From: Microbacterium faecale
GTDB taxonomy: Bacteria > Actinomycetota > Actinomycetes > Actinomycetales > Microbacteriaceae
NCBI RefSeq assembly: GCF_014640975.1
Contig: NZ_BMHO01000001.1
Span: forward strand, 320,166 to 384,165
Length of the DNA stretch: 64,000 bases
Direction of reading: 5' to 3'
Position 1 is the first letter of the stretch, and every line of letters begins with the position of its first letter. The notes below the pieces were generated by a model that saw only the letters and a program-made list of their open reading frames with translations, was not told the DNA's origin and searched no databases. Below are positions 12,426 through 20,410 of the stretch, piece by piece. Both the position numbers and the translations under genes were made by a program.

Positions 12426-13964
12426 TTACGCGGCCGGCGTGAAGTTGTACATCGACGGGAATGCCTGCTGCGGCTGCTTGACGACGTCGATCGCGTCGCT
12501 GTCGTAGGCCACGACCTGGTCAAGACGGTAGAGCGGCACGAACCACGCGTTCTCGACGACGTATTCGTTGATCTCCTGGGCGATGGAGTCACCGTCGGGC
12601 GCGGCCTGCAGCTCCTCGATCAGCGCCGTCAGTTCAGGATCCGCGGTCTCGAAGGGGTTGTAGAGCGTGTTCTCGGCGAGCAGCTGCTGGACGTTGACCC
12701 ACGGCTCGCTTTGGAAGAAGTTGAAGTAGAAGATCTCGAGCTTCTGCTGTCCGATGTCGCCGAAGATGTTGGCCATCTGCGCCGGCACGGACTCGAGTGT
12801 GATGTTCGCTTCGCTCAGCTGCTGGCGCAGCGCGGCGTGCATGGCATCCCATCCCGGGACGAGCGGCACGCTGATCGTGACGCCATCGGCGTAGCCGGCC
12901 TCGGCGAGAAGTTCACGTGCTTTCTCGGGGTCGTGCGGGTAGCGCTCGTCGAGCTCCTCGACGTAGGCGCCACTTTCGGGCCCGAACGGCTGCGCCGTCG
13001 CCGTGCCGTGTCCACGCTCGTTCTGCTCGACGAGGGCTTCTCGATCGACGGCGTAGTTGATCGCCTGACGCACGTTCACGTCACCGAGCGCCGGGTTGAG
13101 GTCTCCATCGCGATCCATGAGGATCAAGCCGTGCCAGTCGACCTGGTAATCGTCGACGATCTCGAAGCCGGCGCCCTCAGCTTGGTCGATCGTCGTCGCG
13201 TCGAGGATCGTCACGTCGATCTGCCCGGATTGCAGCGCGTTCAGGCGGGCTGACGTCTCGTCGAGAATGCGGAACTCGACGCGCTCGAACTCCTGCAGCT
13301 CGGGCGCCCAATAGTCCTCACGGGCCGTGAACACGACCTGGGTTCCGGCCACCGTCTCGCTTTCGGACATCACGTATGGGCCCGAGCCGACGGGGACGGT
13401 GTCGGCTTCCGGGGTCCCGACCGAGTCGGGGCTGGCCATGAGACCCGCGGCCTGGCTCAGGTTGAACTCGAAGGCCGGGTCCGGATCGGTGAGGTGGAGC
13501 ACGACCGTCGCGGCGTCGACGACCTCGACGCTGTCGAGCGCCGCGAGCTGCGACGCCTGGCGCAACGCGTCCTGCTGAAAGTGCTCGAGGTTCGCCTTCA
13601 CGGCGTCGGCATCGAACGCAGCGCCGTCGCTGAAGGTGACGTCGTCACGGAGTTCCAGCGTGAGCGCGGTACGCGTCTCGTCGTACTCCCACGACGTGGC
13701 CAGCATCGGCTGCAACTCGCCGTTCTCGTCACGACGAATCAGGCTGTCGTACGGCGCCTGGTACGGGAAGAGGGTGTGACCGACATGCGCATCCTCCGAT
13801 GCCCACGAGGGGAGCGTCCCGCTGGTGCCGATCCTGAGTGTCGCGCCGTCGCCGTCCGCGGACGGATCCGATGCTCCTTCCGCCGCGCCGTCGCCTCCCG
13901 AGCACGATGCGAGGGCGAGTGCGGGCACGAGCAGCGCCGCGGCTGCAAGCTTTCTGAACGTCAT
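12426..13964 (-). CDS. ABC substrate-binding lipoprotein (SBP family 5), probable glucuronide binder
   Basis: This 512-residue extracellular binding protein heads the glucuronide operon. The signal peptide ends in the lipobox ALASC (Cys21), followed by a Gly/Asp/Ala-rich linker. Family features include PYQAPYDSLIRRDENG, PVGSGPYVMSE and DVNVRQAINYAVDREAL. The ATG start has GAAGGA about nine bases upstream. Family 5 proteins bind peptides, nickel or oligosaccharides; co-transcription with uidA and uxaC argues for glucuronides here. That ligand assignment is inference. Confidence 0.9.
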   Translation of the reverse strand: MTFRKLAAAALLVPALALASCSGGDGAAEGASDPSADGDGATLRIGTSGTLPSWASEDAHVGHTLFPYQAPYDSLIRRDENGELQPMLATSWEYDETRTALTLELRDDVTFSDGAAFDADAVKANLEHFQQDALRQASQLAALDSVEVVDAATVVLHLTDPDPAFEFNLSQAAGLMASPDSVGTPEADTVPVGSGPYVMSESETVAGTQVVFTAREDYWAPELQEFERVEFRILDETSARLNALQSGQIDVTILDATTIDQAEGAGFEIVDDYQVDWHGLILMDRDGDLNPALGDVNVRQAINYAVDREALVEQNERGHGTATAQPFGPESGAYVEELDERYPHDPEKARELLAEAGYADGVTISVPLVPGWDAMHAALRQQLSEANITLESVPAQMANIFGDIGQQKLEIFYFNFFQSEPWVNVQQLLAENTLYNPFETADPELTALIEELQAAPDGDSIAQEINEYVVENAWFVPLYRLDQVVAYDSDAIDVVKQPQQAFPSMYNFTPAA

Positions 13965-14004
13965 TGTTCGTTTCCTTCTCTTCAGAGTATGTCGGGTCGA
14001 TCGT

Positions 14005-14014
14005 CAATCGGTTG
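14005..14014. promoter_or_regulatory. Probable LacI-family operator of the glucuronide operon
   Basis: CAATCGGTTG matches the central CAANCGNTTG palindrome recognised by many LacI-type regulators. It lies just downstream of the -10 box of the leftward promoter, at about +3 to +13, where repressor binding would block transcription. A one-mismatch copy lies at 14064-14073. Confidence 0.65.
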
Positions 14015-14023
14015 CCATGAGCG

Positions 14024-14052
14024 ACCATAGTTGACGACGCCGCGCACGTCAA
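14024..14052 (-). promoter_or_regulatory. Promoter of the glucuronide operon
   Basis: On the minus strand TTGACG (14047-14052) is followed after exactly 17 bp by TATGGT (14024-14029). This is the best sigma-70-type promoter near the operon and reads into the lipoprotein gene. GTTGACG (14030-14036) and CGTCAAC (14047-14053) also form an inverted repeat across the spacer. Confidence 0.75.
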
Positions 14053-14063
14053 CGACAGAATGG

Positions 14064-14073
14064 CCACCGGTTG
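14064..14073. promoter_or_regulatory. Second, imperfect LacI-type operator
   Basis: CCACCGGTTG differs from CAANCGNTTG at one position. It lies about 59 bp from the first operator, on the side of the lacI-type gene, so it could support cooperative binding or autoregulation. Confidence 0.4.
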
Positions 14074-14152
14074 TCGTATCGCGGCGAAGCACGCAGAGTT
14101 CGTGTGGCACCATGGTGAGCATACGGATCCTACGGAGGGCGAGAGAAACCGC

Positions 14153-15178
14153 ATGGTCGACACTGGGCTGAGGCACGGCGCGAATGGCAACCGGAAGCCT
14201 TCCGCGACGATCTATGACATCGCCCGCGAGCTTGCCCTCAGTCCGTCGACGGTCTCGCGCGCACTGAATAAACCGGGGCGCATCGCGGCGAAGACCGAGA
14301 AGCGGATCCGCGATACCGCAGCCGAACTCGGCTACCGCAGCAATCCGATGGCGCGCGCCCTGCCGACGGGCCGCACGCGGATGCTCGGGCTCGTCGTGTC
14401 CGACGTGACGAACCCTGTCTTCTTCCGACTCGTGCGGGGCGCCGAGCACGCGTGCGGCGAGCTCGGGTACACCCTCGTGTTCGCTGAGTCGCAGGAGTCG
14501 GGCGAAGTCGAGTACGGCACACTCGACCGGTTGTTGCCCGCTGTCGACGGCGTCGTGCTCGCCGCGGCCCGCCTCGACGACGAGCAGATCTCGCAGATCG
14601 CCGCGACCAAGGATGTCGTGCTCGTCAATCGCCGCGTGGGGGATCTCTCCGCGATCGTCCCCGATCCGAATGTCGGCGTGACACAGGCCGTCGACCACCT
14701 CGCCGACCTTGGCCACACGTCGATCGCTTACCTCGCGGGACCCGCGACGTCGTGGATCTCGCGCACACGCGGCGAACTGCTGTTGGAGCGCGCCGTCGCA
14801 CGCGGCATGACCTTCGTCGAGATCGGACCGAATTCCCCGACGCGCGACGGCGGCGAGGCGGCGCTCCGCCGCGTACGCGCGTCGGGCGCCACTGCCGCCC
14901 TCACGTACAACGACCTCATGGCGATCGGACTCCTGCGCGCCTGCCGCGAAGCGGGCGTCAGCGTGCCGGGCGGCCTCAGCGTTGTGGGCTTCGACGACAT
15001 CTTCGGCGCGGATCTCACGACTCCGACGCTCACGACCGTGCGCAGTCCGCTCGGCCTCGCCGGCGAGGCCGCCGTACGCGACCTCGTGGCGACGCTCGAT
15101 GGCGCACAACGGGACACCTCCGAGACCCTCGCGACGGAGCTCATCGTGCGCGAGTCGACCGGCGCGCCGGTGTCCTGA
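14153..15178 (+). CDS. LacI-family transcriptional regulator
   Basis: This 341-residue repressor has an N-terminal helix-turn-helix (ATIYDIARELALSPSTVSRAL) with the family hinge PMARALPTGRTRMLG, and a periplasmic-binding-like effector domain (LGLVVSDVTNPVFF, GFDDIFGADL, TTPTLTTVRSP). The start at 14153 is chosen because the DNA-binding region begins about 20 residues later and GGAGGG lies upstream; a longer frame from 14060 would run through the operator. It is divergent from the glucuronide operon, with CAANCGNTTG operators between the two. It probably responds to a glucuronide or a glucuronate intermediate. Confidence 0.92.
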   Translation: MVDTGLRHGANGNRKPSATIYDIARELALSPSTVSRALNKPGRIAAKTEKRIRDTAAELGYRSNPMARALPTGRTRMLGLVVSDVTNPVFFRLVRGAEHACGELGYTLVFAESQESGEVEYGTLDRLLPAVDGVVLAAARLDDEQISQIAATKDVVLVNRRVGDLSAIVPDPNVGVTQAVDHLADLGHTSIAYLAGPATSWISRTRGELLLERAVARGMTFVEIGPNSPTRDGGEAALRRVRASGATAALTYNDLMAIGLLRACREAGVSVPGGLSVVGFDDIFGADLTTPTLTTVRSPLGLAGEAAVRDLVATLDGAQRDTSETLATELIVRESTGAPVS

Positions 15179-15238
15179 CGGCGCCCTGCTCGCCGACGGT
15201 GGCTTCGACACCTCCGATGGGTGAGAGCGCGTGACACC

Positions 15239-16195
15239 TCAGCTGCGAACGCGATCCCGGGGGCGCGAGCGAGCCCGTGGGAGCGGCGGCGCGGGGACCC
15301 GTTCCCCGACGATTCCGGCCAGCTCGCCGACGCCCTCGATCGTCATGTGCACCTCGTCGCCCGGTTCGAGTGCGGCGATGTCGCTTCCCCGACCCCAGAG
15401 CTCGCCGAGGCAGCCGCCGTTTCCGACAGTGCCGGATCCGAGCACGTCGCCGGGCACGATCCGCGCGTTGCGGGACGCGTACGCAACAAGTTCTCCGAAC
15501 GGCCACCCCATGTTGGACACGAGATCCTCGCCCACGAGATGCCCGTTCACGAACACCTCTGCGCGCAATGCGAGGAAGCCCTCGTCGTCGCGGAACGATT
15601 CGAGCTCATCCGCCGTGACGATCCACGGACCGAGCGACGTCCCGAAGTCCTTGCCCTTGCACGGCCCGAGCCTCACCTTCATCTCGCGGGCTTGCAGGTC
15701 ACGCGCCGACCAGTCGTTCATGATGGTGTAGCCGAAGATCGACCGCTCGCCCTCGACTGCGTCGAGGTTCGCAGCCGGGGGTCCTCCGATGACGGCCGCG
15801 AGCTCGAGCTCGAAGTCGAGCCGCGCCGTCTCGGGGATGGCGACGACCGCGCCAGGCCCCGCCACGGTGTGCGGGTTGGTGAAGTAGAACGTCGGGGCCT
15901 CGTACCACTCGTCGGCCACGTGGCTCTTGCCCTCGACGCCCGCTGAGACACCTTCGACGTGCTCCTCGAACGCCACGAAGTCGCGCACGGAGGCGGGGGC
16001 GAGCGGTGCGCGCAGCACGACGTCGTCCACCGCCGCCACGGGGTCGCCGGAGCGCGCGCGCAGCTCGGCGAGCGCCGAGAGCCCGCGGGCAAGGACATCC
16101 GTCACGGTGAGACCGTCCGGGAACGGGATGACACCGGCGTCCTCGATGAATCCGTCCTCGTCGGCCCCGGCTCGGGTCCAGCGTCCGATCCTCAT
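15239..16195 (-). CDS. Fumarylacetoacetate hydrolase (FAH) family protein
   Basis: This 318-residue protein has the FAH fold used for C-C bond hydrolysis or decarboxylation of ring-cleavage products. Metal-binding acids are likely in LDFELELAAVIGG and in the downstream NDWSARDLQ segment; KGKDFGTSLGPW is typical of the fumarylacetoacetase-like branch. The C-terminus carries a basic tail (RARSRPRDRVRS). It is the last gene of the aromatic operon, overlapping the amidohydrolase stop by four bases. It is distinct in sequence from the second FAH protein at 19362-20327, so the two probably act at different steps. Confidence 0.87.
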   Translation of the reverse strand: MRIGRWTRAGADEDGFIEDAGVIPFPDGLTVTDVLARGLSALAELRARSGDPVAAVDDVVLRAPLAPASVRDFVAFEEHVEGVSAGVEGKSHVADEWYEAPTFYFTNPHTVAGPGAVVAIPETARLDFELELAAVIGGPPAANLDAVEGERSIFGYTIMNDWSARDLQAREMKVRLGPCKGKDFGTSLGPWIVTADELESFRDDEGFLALRAEVFVNGHLVGEDLVSNMGWPFGELVAYASRNARIVPGDVLGSGTVGNGGCLGELWGRGSDIAALEPGDEVHMTIEGVGELAGIVGERVPAPPLPRARSRPRDRVRS

Positions 16196-17211
16196 TCTCG
16201 CGCTCCCTTTTCCGCGCCCGCGGCGAGCGCCGCGGCGTTGTCCTCCAGGATCCGGCTGCGGGCCTCGTCACCGACGCCCGCGCCCGTCACGAACGCGACC
16301 GGATCGTCGAGCCCCATGTCGAACGGGAAGTCGCTGCCGAGCACGACACGGTCGGATCCGACGATCTCGACGAGGTCGCGGAGGCCCCGCTCGTCGTGCA
16401 CCACCGTGTCGTACCAGATGCGCGAGAGATAGCTGGAGGGTGCGTGCTCGCATCCCTGTGCCTCGGGGCGCACCTTCCACGCGCGGTCGGAGCGGCCGAT
16501 CGCGGTGGGCAGGTAGCCGCCGCCGTGCGCGGCGACGATCTTCAGTCCTGGATGCCGGTCGAGCACACCGGCGAAGATGAGGTGCGACAGCGCGACGGCG
16601 TTCTCCGCCGGCTGGCCGACCGTGTTCGACAGGTAGAAGCGGTCGAGCCGTTCGTCGAGGGAGCATCCGAACGGATGCAGGAAGATGACGGCGCCGAGCT
16701 CGGCGGCCCGCGCCCAGAACGGTTCGAGCCGTTGGTCCGACAGCTCGACCTCGCCCGCGAACGACGAGATCTCGACGCCGAGGAGTCCGTGAGTGAGGAC
16801 CGCGTCGTCGAGCGCCTCGACGACGCGGGACGGATGCTGCAGCGGCACGAGGCCGAGGCCCTTCAACCGCTCGGGCGCGCGGGCGATGTGTTCGGCGACG
16901 CGGCGGTTCGCCTCCGCTGCGACCCACACCGCGAGGTCCTCGCCGGCCCACGGATAGTAGTGGTTCGGCGACGGGCTCACCCACTGCTGGGCGATTCCCT
17001 GCTCGTCCATCGCCGCGAGGCGCGCATCGACGTCGGTGAGCAGCCGGATGCGGGATCCGACCATCTGGCCGGAGACGGCCAGGCTCTCTCGACCGTTGCG
17101 CTTCGCCTCGAGCGCCTGCGACGCCGCGAAGCCGTCGGGATCGCGGCGCACCACCTCTTCCTGCACCGGCGGCATGATCAGGTGGGCATGGACGTCGATC
17201 GGAGCCGTCAC
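16192..17211 (-). CDS. Amidohydrolase, ACMSD/resorcylate-decarboxylase-like
   Basis: This 339-residue TIM-barrel metalloenzyme belongs to the amidohydrolase-2 group, which includes decarboxylases of aromatic and muconate acids. H8 and H10 in IDVHAH bind metal. Further motifs are IFLHPFG, VAAHGGGYLP and LGSDFPFDMG, the last carrying the catalytic Asp. The GTG start overlaps the monooxygenase stop by four bases (GTGA). In this operon it could decarboxylate the substrate or a ring-cleavage product; hydrolysis is an alternative. Confidence 0.85.
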   Translation of the reverse strand: MTAPIDVHAHLIMPPVQEEVVRRDPDGFAASQALEAKRNGRESLAVSGQMVGSRIRLLTDVDARLAAMDEQGIAQQWVSPSPNHYYPWAGEDLAVWVAAEANRRVAEHIARAPERLKGLGLVPLQHPSRVVEALDDAVLTHGLLGVEISSFAGEVELSDQRLEPFWARAAELGAVIFLHPFGCSLDERLDRFYLSNTVGQPAENAVALSHLIFAGVLDRHPGLKIVAAHGGGYLPTAIGRSDRAWKVRPEAQGCEHAPSSYLSRIWYDTVVHDERGLRDLVEIVGSDRVVLGSDFPFDMGLDDPVAFVTGAGVGDEARSRILEDNAAALAAGAEKGARE

Positions 17212-18341
17212 GCCGGTTCCGCCATCTTCTGCGCGACGCCGAAGATGAGCCCGGGGGCGTCGGCTTCGCGATTGTGCTCAAGCTGCCACGCCCCGAGCTG
17301 CACGGACGCGTCGACGACTGCCTTCGCGCGCTCGATACGACGCGCATGGAACGCTTCCCACAGATCGTCGTCGACGGCGTCGGCGGCGATCAGCAGCTCG
17401 GCGAGGACGAGTCCGTCCTCGAACGCCTGCGCCGCGCCCTGCGCGATCGTCGGAGGGCAGCTGTGCGCGGCGTCGCCGATCACGACGACGCGGCCGCGGT
17501 TCCACGCGCCGTCGATGAGGTGCGACGTGAACCAGGTGTAGTTGATCCGCCGCGTGTCGTCGAGGTTCTCGCGTACCTCGTTCCACGGGCCGCCATACGC
17601 GCCGCAGATCTCCCGCATGATCTCCGCGCCCTCGGCGGGAGGCACATCGAAGCGATCCTGCGCGTCCTCGACGAAGAACGCGTACATCGTGTCGTCGCCC
17701 GTGGGCGTGTACCCGGCGATGTACGCCGGACCGCCGTAGTACAGCTGCGTCTGCGTGACCTCGGCCGGGCGCGGCACGAACGCGCGCCAGATGCCCATGC
17801 CGGTCGGCTCGGGTCGCGTCTCGATTCCGATGAGCTCGCGCACGGTCGAGTGCAGCCCGTCGGCGCCGATCACGAGGTCGAACTCGCCGACGGGCGCCCC
17901 GCCGACGTCGACGCGCACGCCGGAGTCGGTCTCGGTGACCGCCGTCACCTTCGCACCGAAGTGGATCCGGACGCCCGCGGCCTCGGCGCGCGCGGTGAGG
18001 ATCCGTGCGAGATCAGGCCGGTACATCCCCATGCCCGCGGGGAAGTCCGGACCGCCCGTCTTCACTTCCGGCAGCTCGGCGACGACCGCGGCATCGGGCC
18101 CCGGCGCGCGGAGCGTGAGCCCCTCGAACGCGTACCCTTCGGCAGCGGCCTGCTCCCAGACGCCGAGCTGCCCGAGCGCGCGAAGCGCGTTGCCCTGCAG
18201 CGTGATGCCGGAGCCGAGCGCGGACACCTCCCGCTTGAGCTCGTAGACGTCGACGCTGACCCCGGCTTCGGCGAGCGGGATCGCGGCGGCGAGACTCGCC
18301 GCGCCGCACCCGGCGATGGCGACCGTGGTGACTGCGGTCAT
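17208..18341 (-). CDS. FAD-dependent aromatic monooxygenase (PHBH/UbiH type)
   Basis: This 377-residue class A flavoprotein would hydroxylate a phenolic ring with NAD(P)H and O2. It has the FAD-binding start VAIAGCGAASLAAAIPLA with an acidic end of the second strand (VYE), the internal DLVIGADGLHSTVRE motif that contacts FAD and NAD(P)H, and the GD motif VVVIGDAAHSCPP. The ATG at 18341 has GAGGAGG upstream; a longer frame to 18389 is unlikely. It lies in the middle of the aromatic operon and would supply a catechol- or hydroquinone-type substrate for ring cleavage. The exact substrate is unknown. Confidence 0.9.
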   Translation of the reverse strand: MTAVTTVAIAGCGAASLAAAIPLAEAGVSVDVYELKREVSALGSGITLQGNALRALGQLGVWEQAAAEGYAFEGLTLRAPGPDAAVVAELPEVKTGGPDFPAGMGMYRPDLARILTARAEAAGVRIHFGAKVTAVTETDSGVRVDVGGAPVGEFDLVIGADGLHSTVRELIGIETRPEPTGMGIWRAFVPRPAEVTQTQLYYGGPAYIAGYTPTGDDTMYAFFVEDAQDRFDVPPAEGAEIMREICGAYGGPWNEVRENLDDTRRINYTWFTSHLIDGAWNRGRVVVIGDAAHSCPPTIAQGAAQAFEDGLVLAELLIAADAVDDDLWEAFHARRIERAKAVVDASVQLGAWQLEHNREADAPGLIFGVAQKMAEPA

Positions 18342-18375
18342 GATCGGAACCTCCTCGTTCTCGGAAAACTCGTGT

Positions 18376-19365
18376 TCAGAAGATGGCAAGCGGATTCACT
18401 GGCGACCCGACGGCCCCCGTGATCCGCAGCGGTGGCGCGGTCAGCAGGAACTCCCAGCGCCCACGCTCGCGGCAGGCGTCCGCGAGGGCGTCGAGATCCC
18501 ACATCTCGCCGATCGTGAGTCCCATGTTCGGGATCGCGATCTGGTGCAGCGGCTGGAACGATTCGGTGAACTCGTTCGGGCGCACCTCGAAGCCCCACGT
18601 GTCGGTCGCGATCGCCGCGATCTCGGTCCGATGGAGCCAGCCGGCCGTCGTGACCGAGAGCCCGGGCGCGGGGCCGCCCGCATAGTCGCCCCACCCCTCG
18701 CGGCGGGCGCGGGCGAGCCGTCCCGTGCGCACGAGGACGATGTCGCCGCGACCGACGGCGCTCGTTGCGCCCTGCGCCGCGATGCACGCCTGGATATCGG
18801 CCGTCGTGATCGCGTACCCGTCGTCGAGCTCGCCGGTCTCGGGGCGCAGGAACGCGCCCATGTCGAGCAGCACGCCACGACCCACGATCCGATCGGCCAT
18901 GTGCTCGATGCCGGTGACCTTGTCCCCGTCGCTCGTGACGACGTCGCCGGCTCGGCGGCCGTTCCACGCGAAGCCGCGGTCGAAGATGTGACCGAGGCCG
19001 TCCCACTGCGTCGAGCACTGGAGCGGCATGGCGATCACGTCGTCCGCGCCCCCGATGCCGTGAGGGAAGCCCTGCAGGCCGCGCTCGGCGTCGGTGCCGG
19101 TGTCGAGCATCGTGTGCACGGGGTTGGTACGGCGACGCCACCCCTTCTGCGGACCGTCCATGTCGAACGACTGCGACAGCGAGACGACGTGGCCGTCACG
19201 CACCATCGCCGCGGCGCGGGCGCGGGTGGCGTCGTCGATGAAATTGAGTGTGCCGACGCGGTCATCGTCGCCCCAGCGTCCCCAGTTGCGGTACGCCTCG
19301 GTGGCCGCCGCGAGGTAGCCGTCGGGGTCCGCGGGATCGATCGATGTCGGGTCTTCGAGGTTCAT
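18376..19365 (-). CDS. Cyclase-family metal-dependent hydrolase (kynurenine formamidase/isatin hydrolase fold)
   Basis: This 329-residue protein belongs to the PF04199 'cyclase' group, Mn/Zn hydrolases that open amides, lactones or isatin. The family motif HxGTHxDxPxH is present in altered form as Q116-C-S-T-Q-W-D122-G-L-G-H126, so two usual histidines are glutamines; this variant is common in the larger 'putative cyclase' branch. The ATG has GAGGAG upstream and overlaps the FAH gene stop by four bases. A role in hydrolysing a lactone or ester intermediate of aglycone breakdown is plausible but unproven. Confidence 0.82.
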   Translation of the reverse strand: MNLEDPTSIDPADPDGYLAAATEAYRNWGRWGDDDRVGTLNFIDDATRARAAAMVRDGHVVSLSQSFDMDGPQKGWRRRTNPVHTMLDTGTDAERGLQGFPHGIGGADDVIAMPLQCSTQWDGLGHIFDRGFAWNGRRAGDVVTSDGDKVTGIEHMADRIVGRGVLLDMGAFLRPETGELDDGYAITTADIQACIAAQGATSAVGRGDIVLVRTGRLARARREGWGDYAGGPAPGLSVTTAGWLHRTEIAAIATDTWGFEVRPNEFTESFQPLHQIAIPNMGLTIGEMWDLDALADACRERGRWEFLLTAPPLRITGAVGSPVNPLAIF

Positions 19366-20327
19366 GCCGTCTCCTCTGCGACGCACCGGACGACCTGCGT
19401 GCCGAGTCCGGCGATGGATCCGGTCATCACGTCGCCGCCTTTCAGGAATCTCTTCCAGTGTTGGCCGTTGCCGGCGGGGCTGCCCGTGAGGAGCAGGTCG
19501 CCCGGCAGCAGCGGATGGGTCTGCGACGCCGCCGAGATCAGGGCGGGGATGTCGAAGAGCAGGTCGGAGGTGTTCGCGTCCTGCTTCACCTCACCGTTGA
19601 GCTCGAGACGCACGTCGACAGAGGATCCGTCCACGAGCGGCGCCGGCACGAGGAAGGGGCCTGTCGGCAGGAAACCCGGCGAGTTCTTGGAGCGGTACCA
19701 GTCGGATCCGATCTCCTTCATGTCCTTTCGGAACGTGAACTCGCGTGTCGAGATGTCGTTGACGATCGTGTAGCCGGCGACGTGGTCGAGCGCCTCGTCG
19801 CGGCTGACGCGGAACGTCTCGCGCCCGATGACGACCGCGAGCTCCAGCTCCCAGTCGTGCGTGTCGCTCACGGCGGGGAGCACGAGGGGAACGTCGTCGC
19901 CAACGACGCACGCGGGCAGGCCGATGAAGAAGTAGGGGGCGCCGTTCTCGCGGCGCTCGTCCATCATGCGCGCCGCCAGATCGCGCGCCTCCTCGAGGTT
20001 CGTGTCCGGATTCGCCGACAGGCCCGACGCGACGAGCTCGATCACGTGCTCGCGGTAGTTCGCACCGGTCTGCAGCACCTGGCGCGGCTCGACGGGGGCC
20101 GTCAACTCGACCTCGTCGAGGGGACGCCACGGGCCGTCTGAGTCCGCGAGCGCGGCGATCCGGTCCCAGTCCCCCGTAGCGAGGAAGGCGTTGAGGTCTT
20201 CTGCGCCGAGGTCGTCGGCGGTGAGCGGGCGGATGCTCGCGCCCGCGACCAGGCCGAGGCGAACGGTGTCGCCGTCGCGGAAGCGCGCGAGGGCGAAGCG
20301 GTTGTCGAGTTGTGGGTGTGACGTCAT
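19362..20327 (-). CDS. Fumarylacetoacetate hydrolase (FAH) family protein
   Basis: This 321-residue protein has an N-terminal domain and a C-terminal FAH domain. Motifs include TGANYREHVIE, the metal-ligand stretch HDWELELAVVIGRE, VNDISTREFTFRKD and LLPGDLLLTGSPAG. These are typical of the branch that includes 2-hydroxymuconate, fumarylpyruvate and acylpyruvate hydrolases. It lies directly downstream of the extradiol dioxygenase, beyond a strong hairpin, so it is the best candidate for hydrolysing the ring-cleavage product. The start at 20327 is preceded by GAGGACAGG. Confidence 0.87.
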   Translation of the reverse strand: MTSHPQLDNRFALARFRDGDTVRLGLVAGASIRPLTADDLGAEDLNAFLATGDWDRIAALADSDGPWRPLDEVELTAPVEPRQVLQTGANYREHVIELVASGLSANPDTNLEEARDLAARMMDERRENGAPYFFIGLPACVVGDDVPLVLPAVSDTHDWELELAVVIGRETFRVSRDEALDHVAGYTIVNDISTREFTFRKDMKEIGSDWYRSKNSPGFLPTGPFLVPAPLVDGSSVDVRLELNGEVKQDANTSDLLFDIPALISAASQTHPLLPGDLLLTGSPAGNGQHWKRFLKGGDVMTGSIAGLGTQVVRCVAEETA

Positions 20328-20370
20328 CGTCCTGTCCTCATGATCCTCAGTGTTGCGGGAAACGAACGGA

Positions 20371-20404
20371 GCCGCCGCGACCGTAACGAGACGGTCGCGG
20401 CGGC
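20371..20404 (-). terminator. Strong hairpin between dioxygenase and FAH genes
   Basis: A perfect 14-bp stem, GCCGCCGCGACCGT (20371-20384) and ACGGTCGCGGCGGC (20391-20404), closes an AACGAG loop. It begins seven bases after the dioxygenase stop codon in the direction of transcription. There is no U-tract. It may attenuate or process the operon transcript so that the upstream genes are expressed more strongly than those downstream. Confidence 0.7.
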
Positions 20405-20410
20405 GGGCCG

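Noticed and set aside
18338..19141. A 267-codon minus-strand frame overlapping the cyclase-family gene
   Set aside because: It is an out-of-frame reading rich in Arg, Gly and His; the cyclase frame has clear family motifs and a ribosome site.
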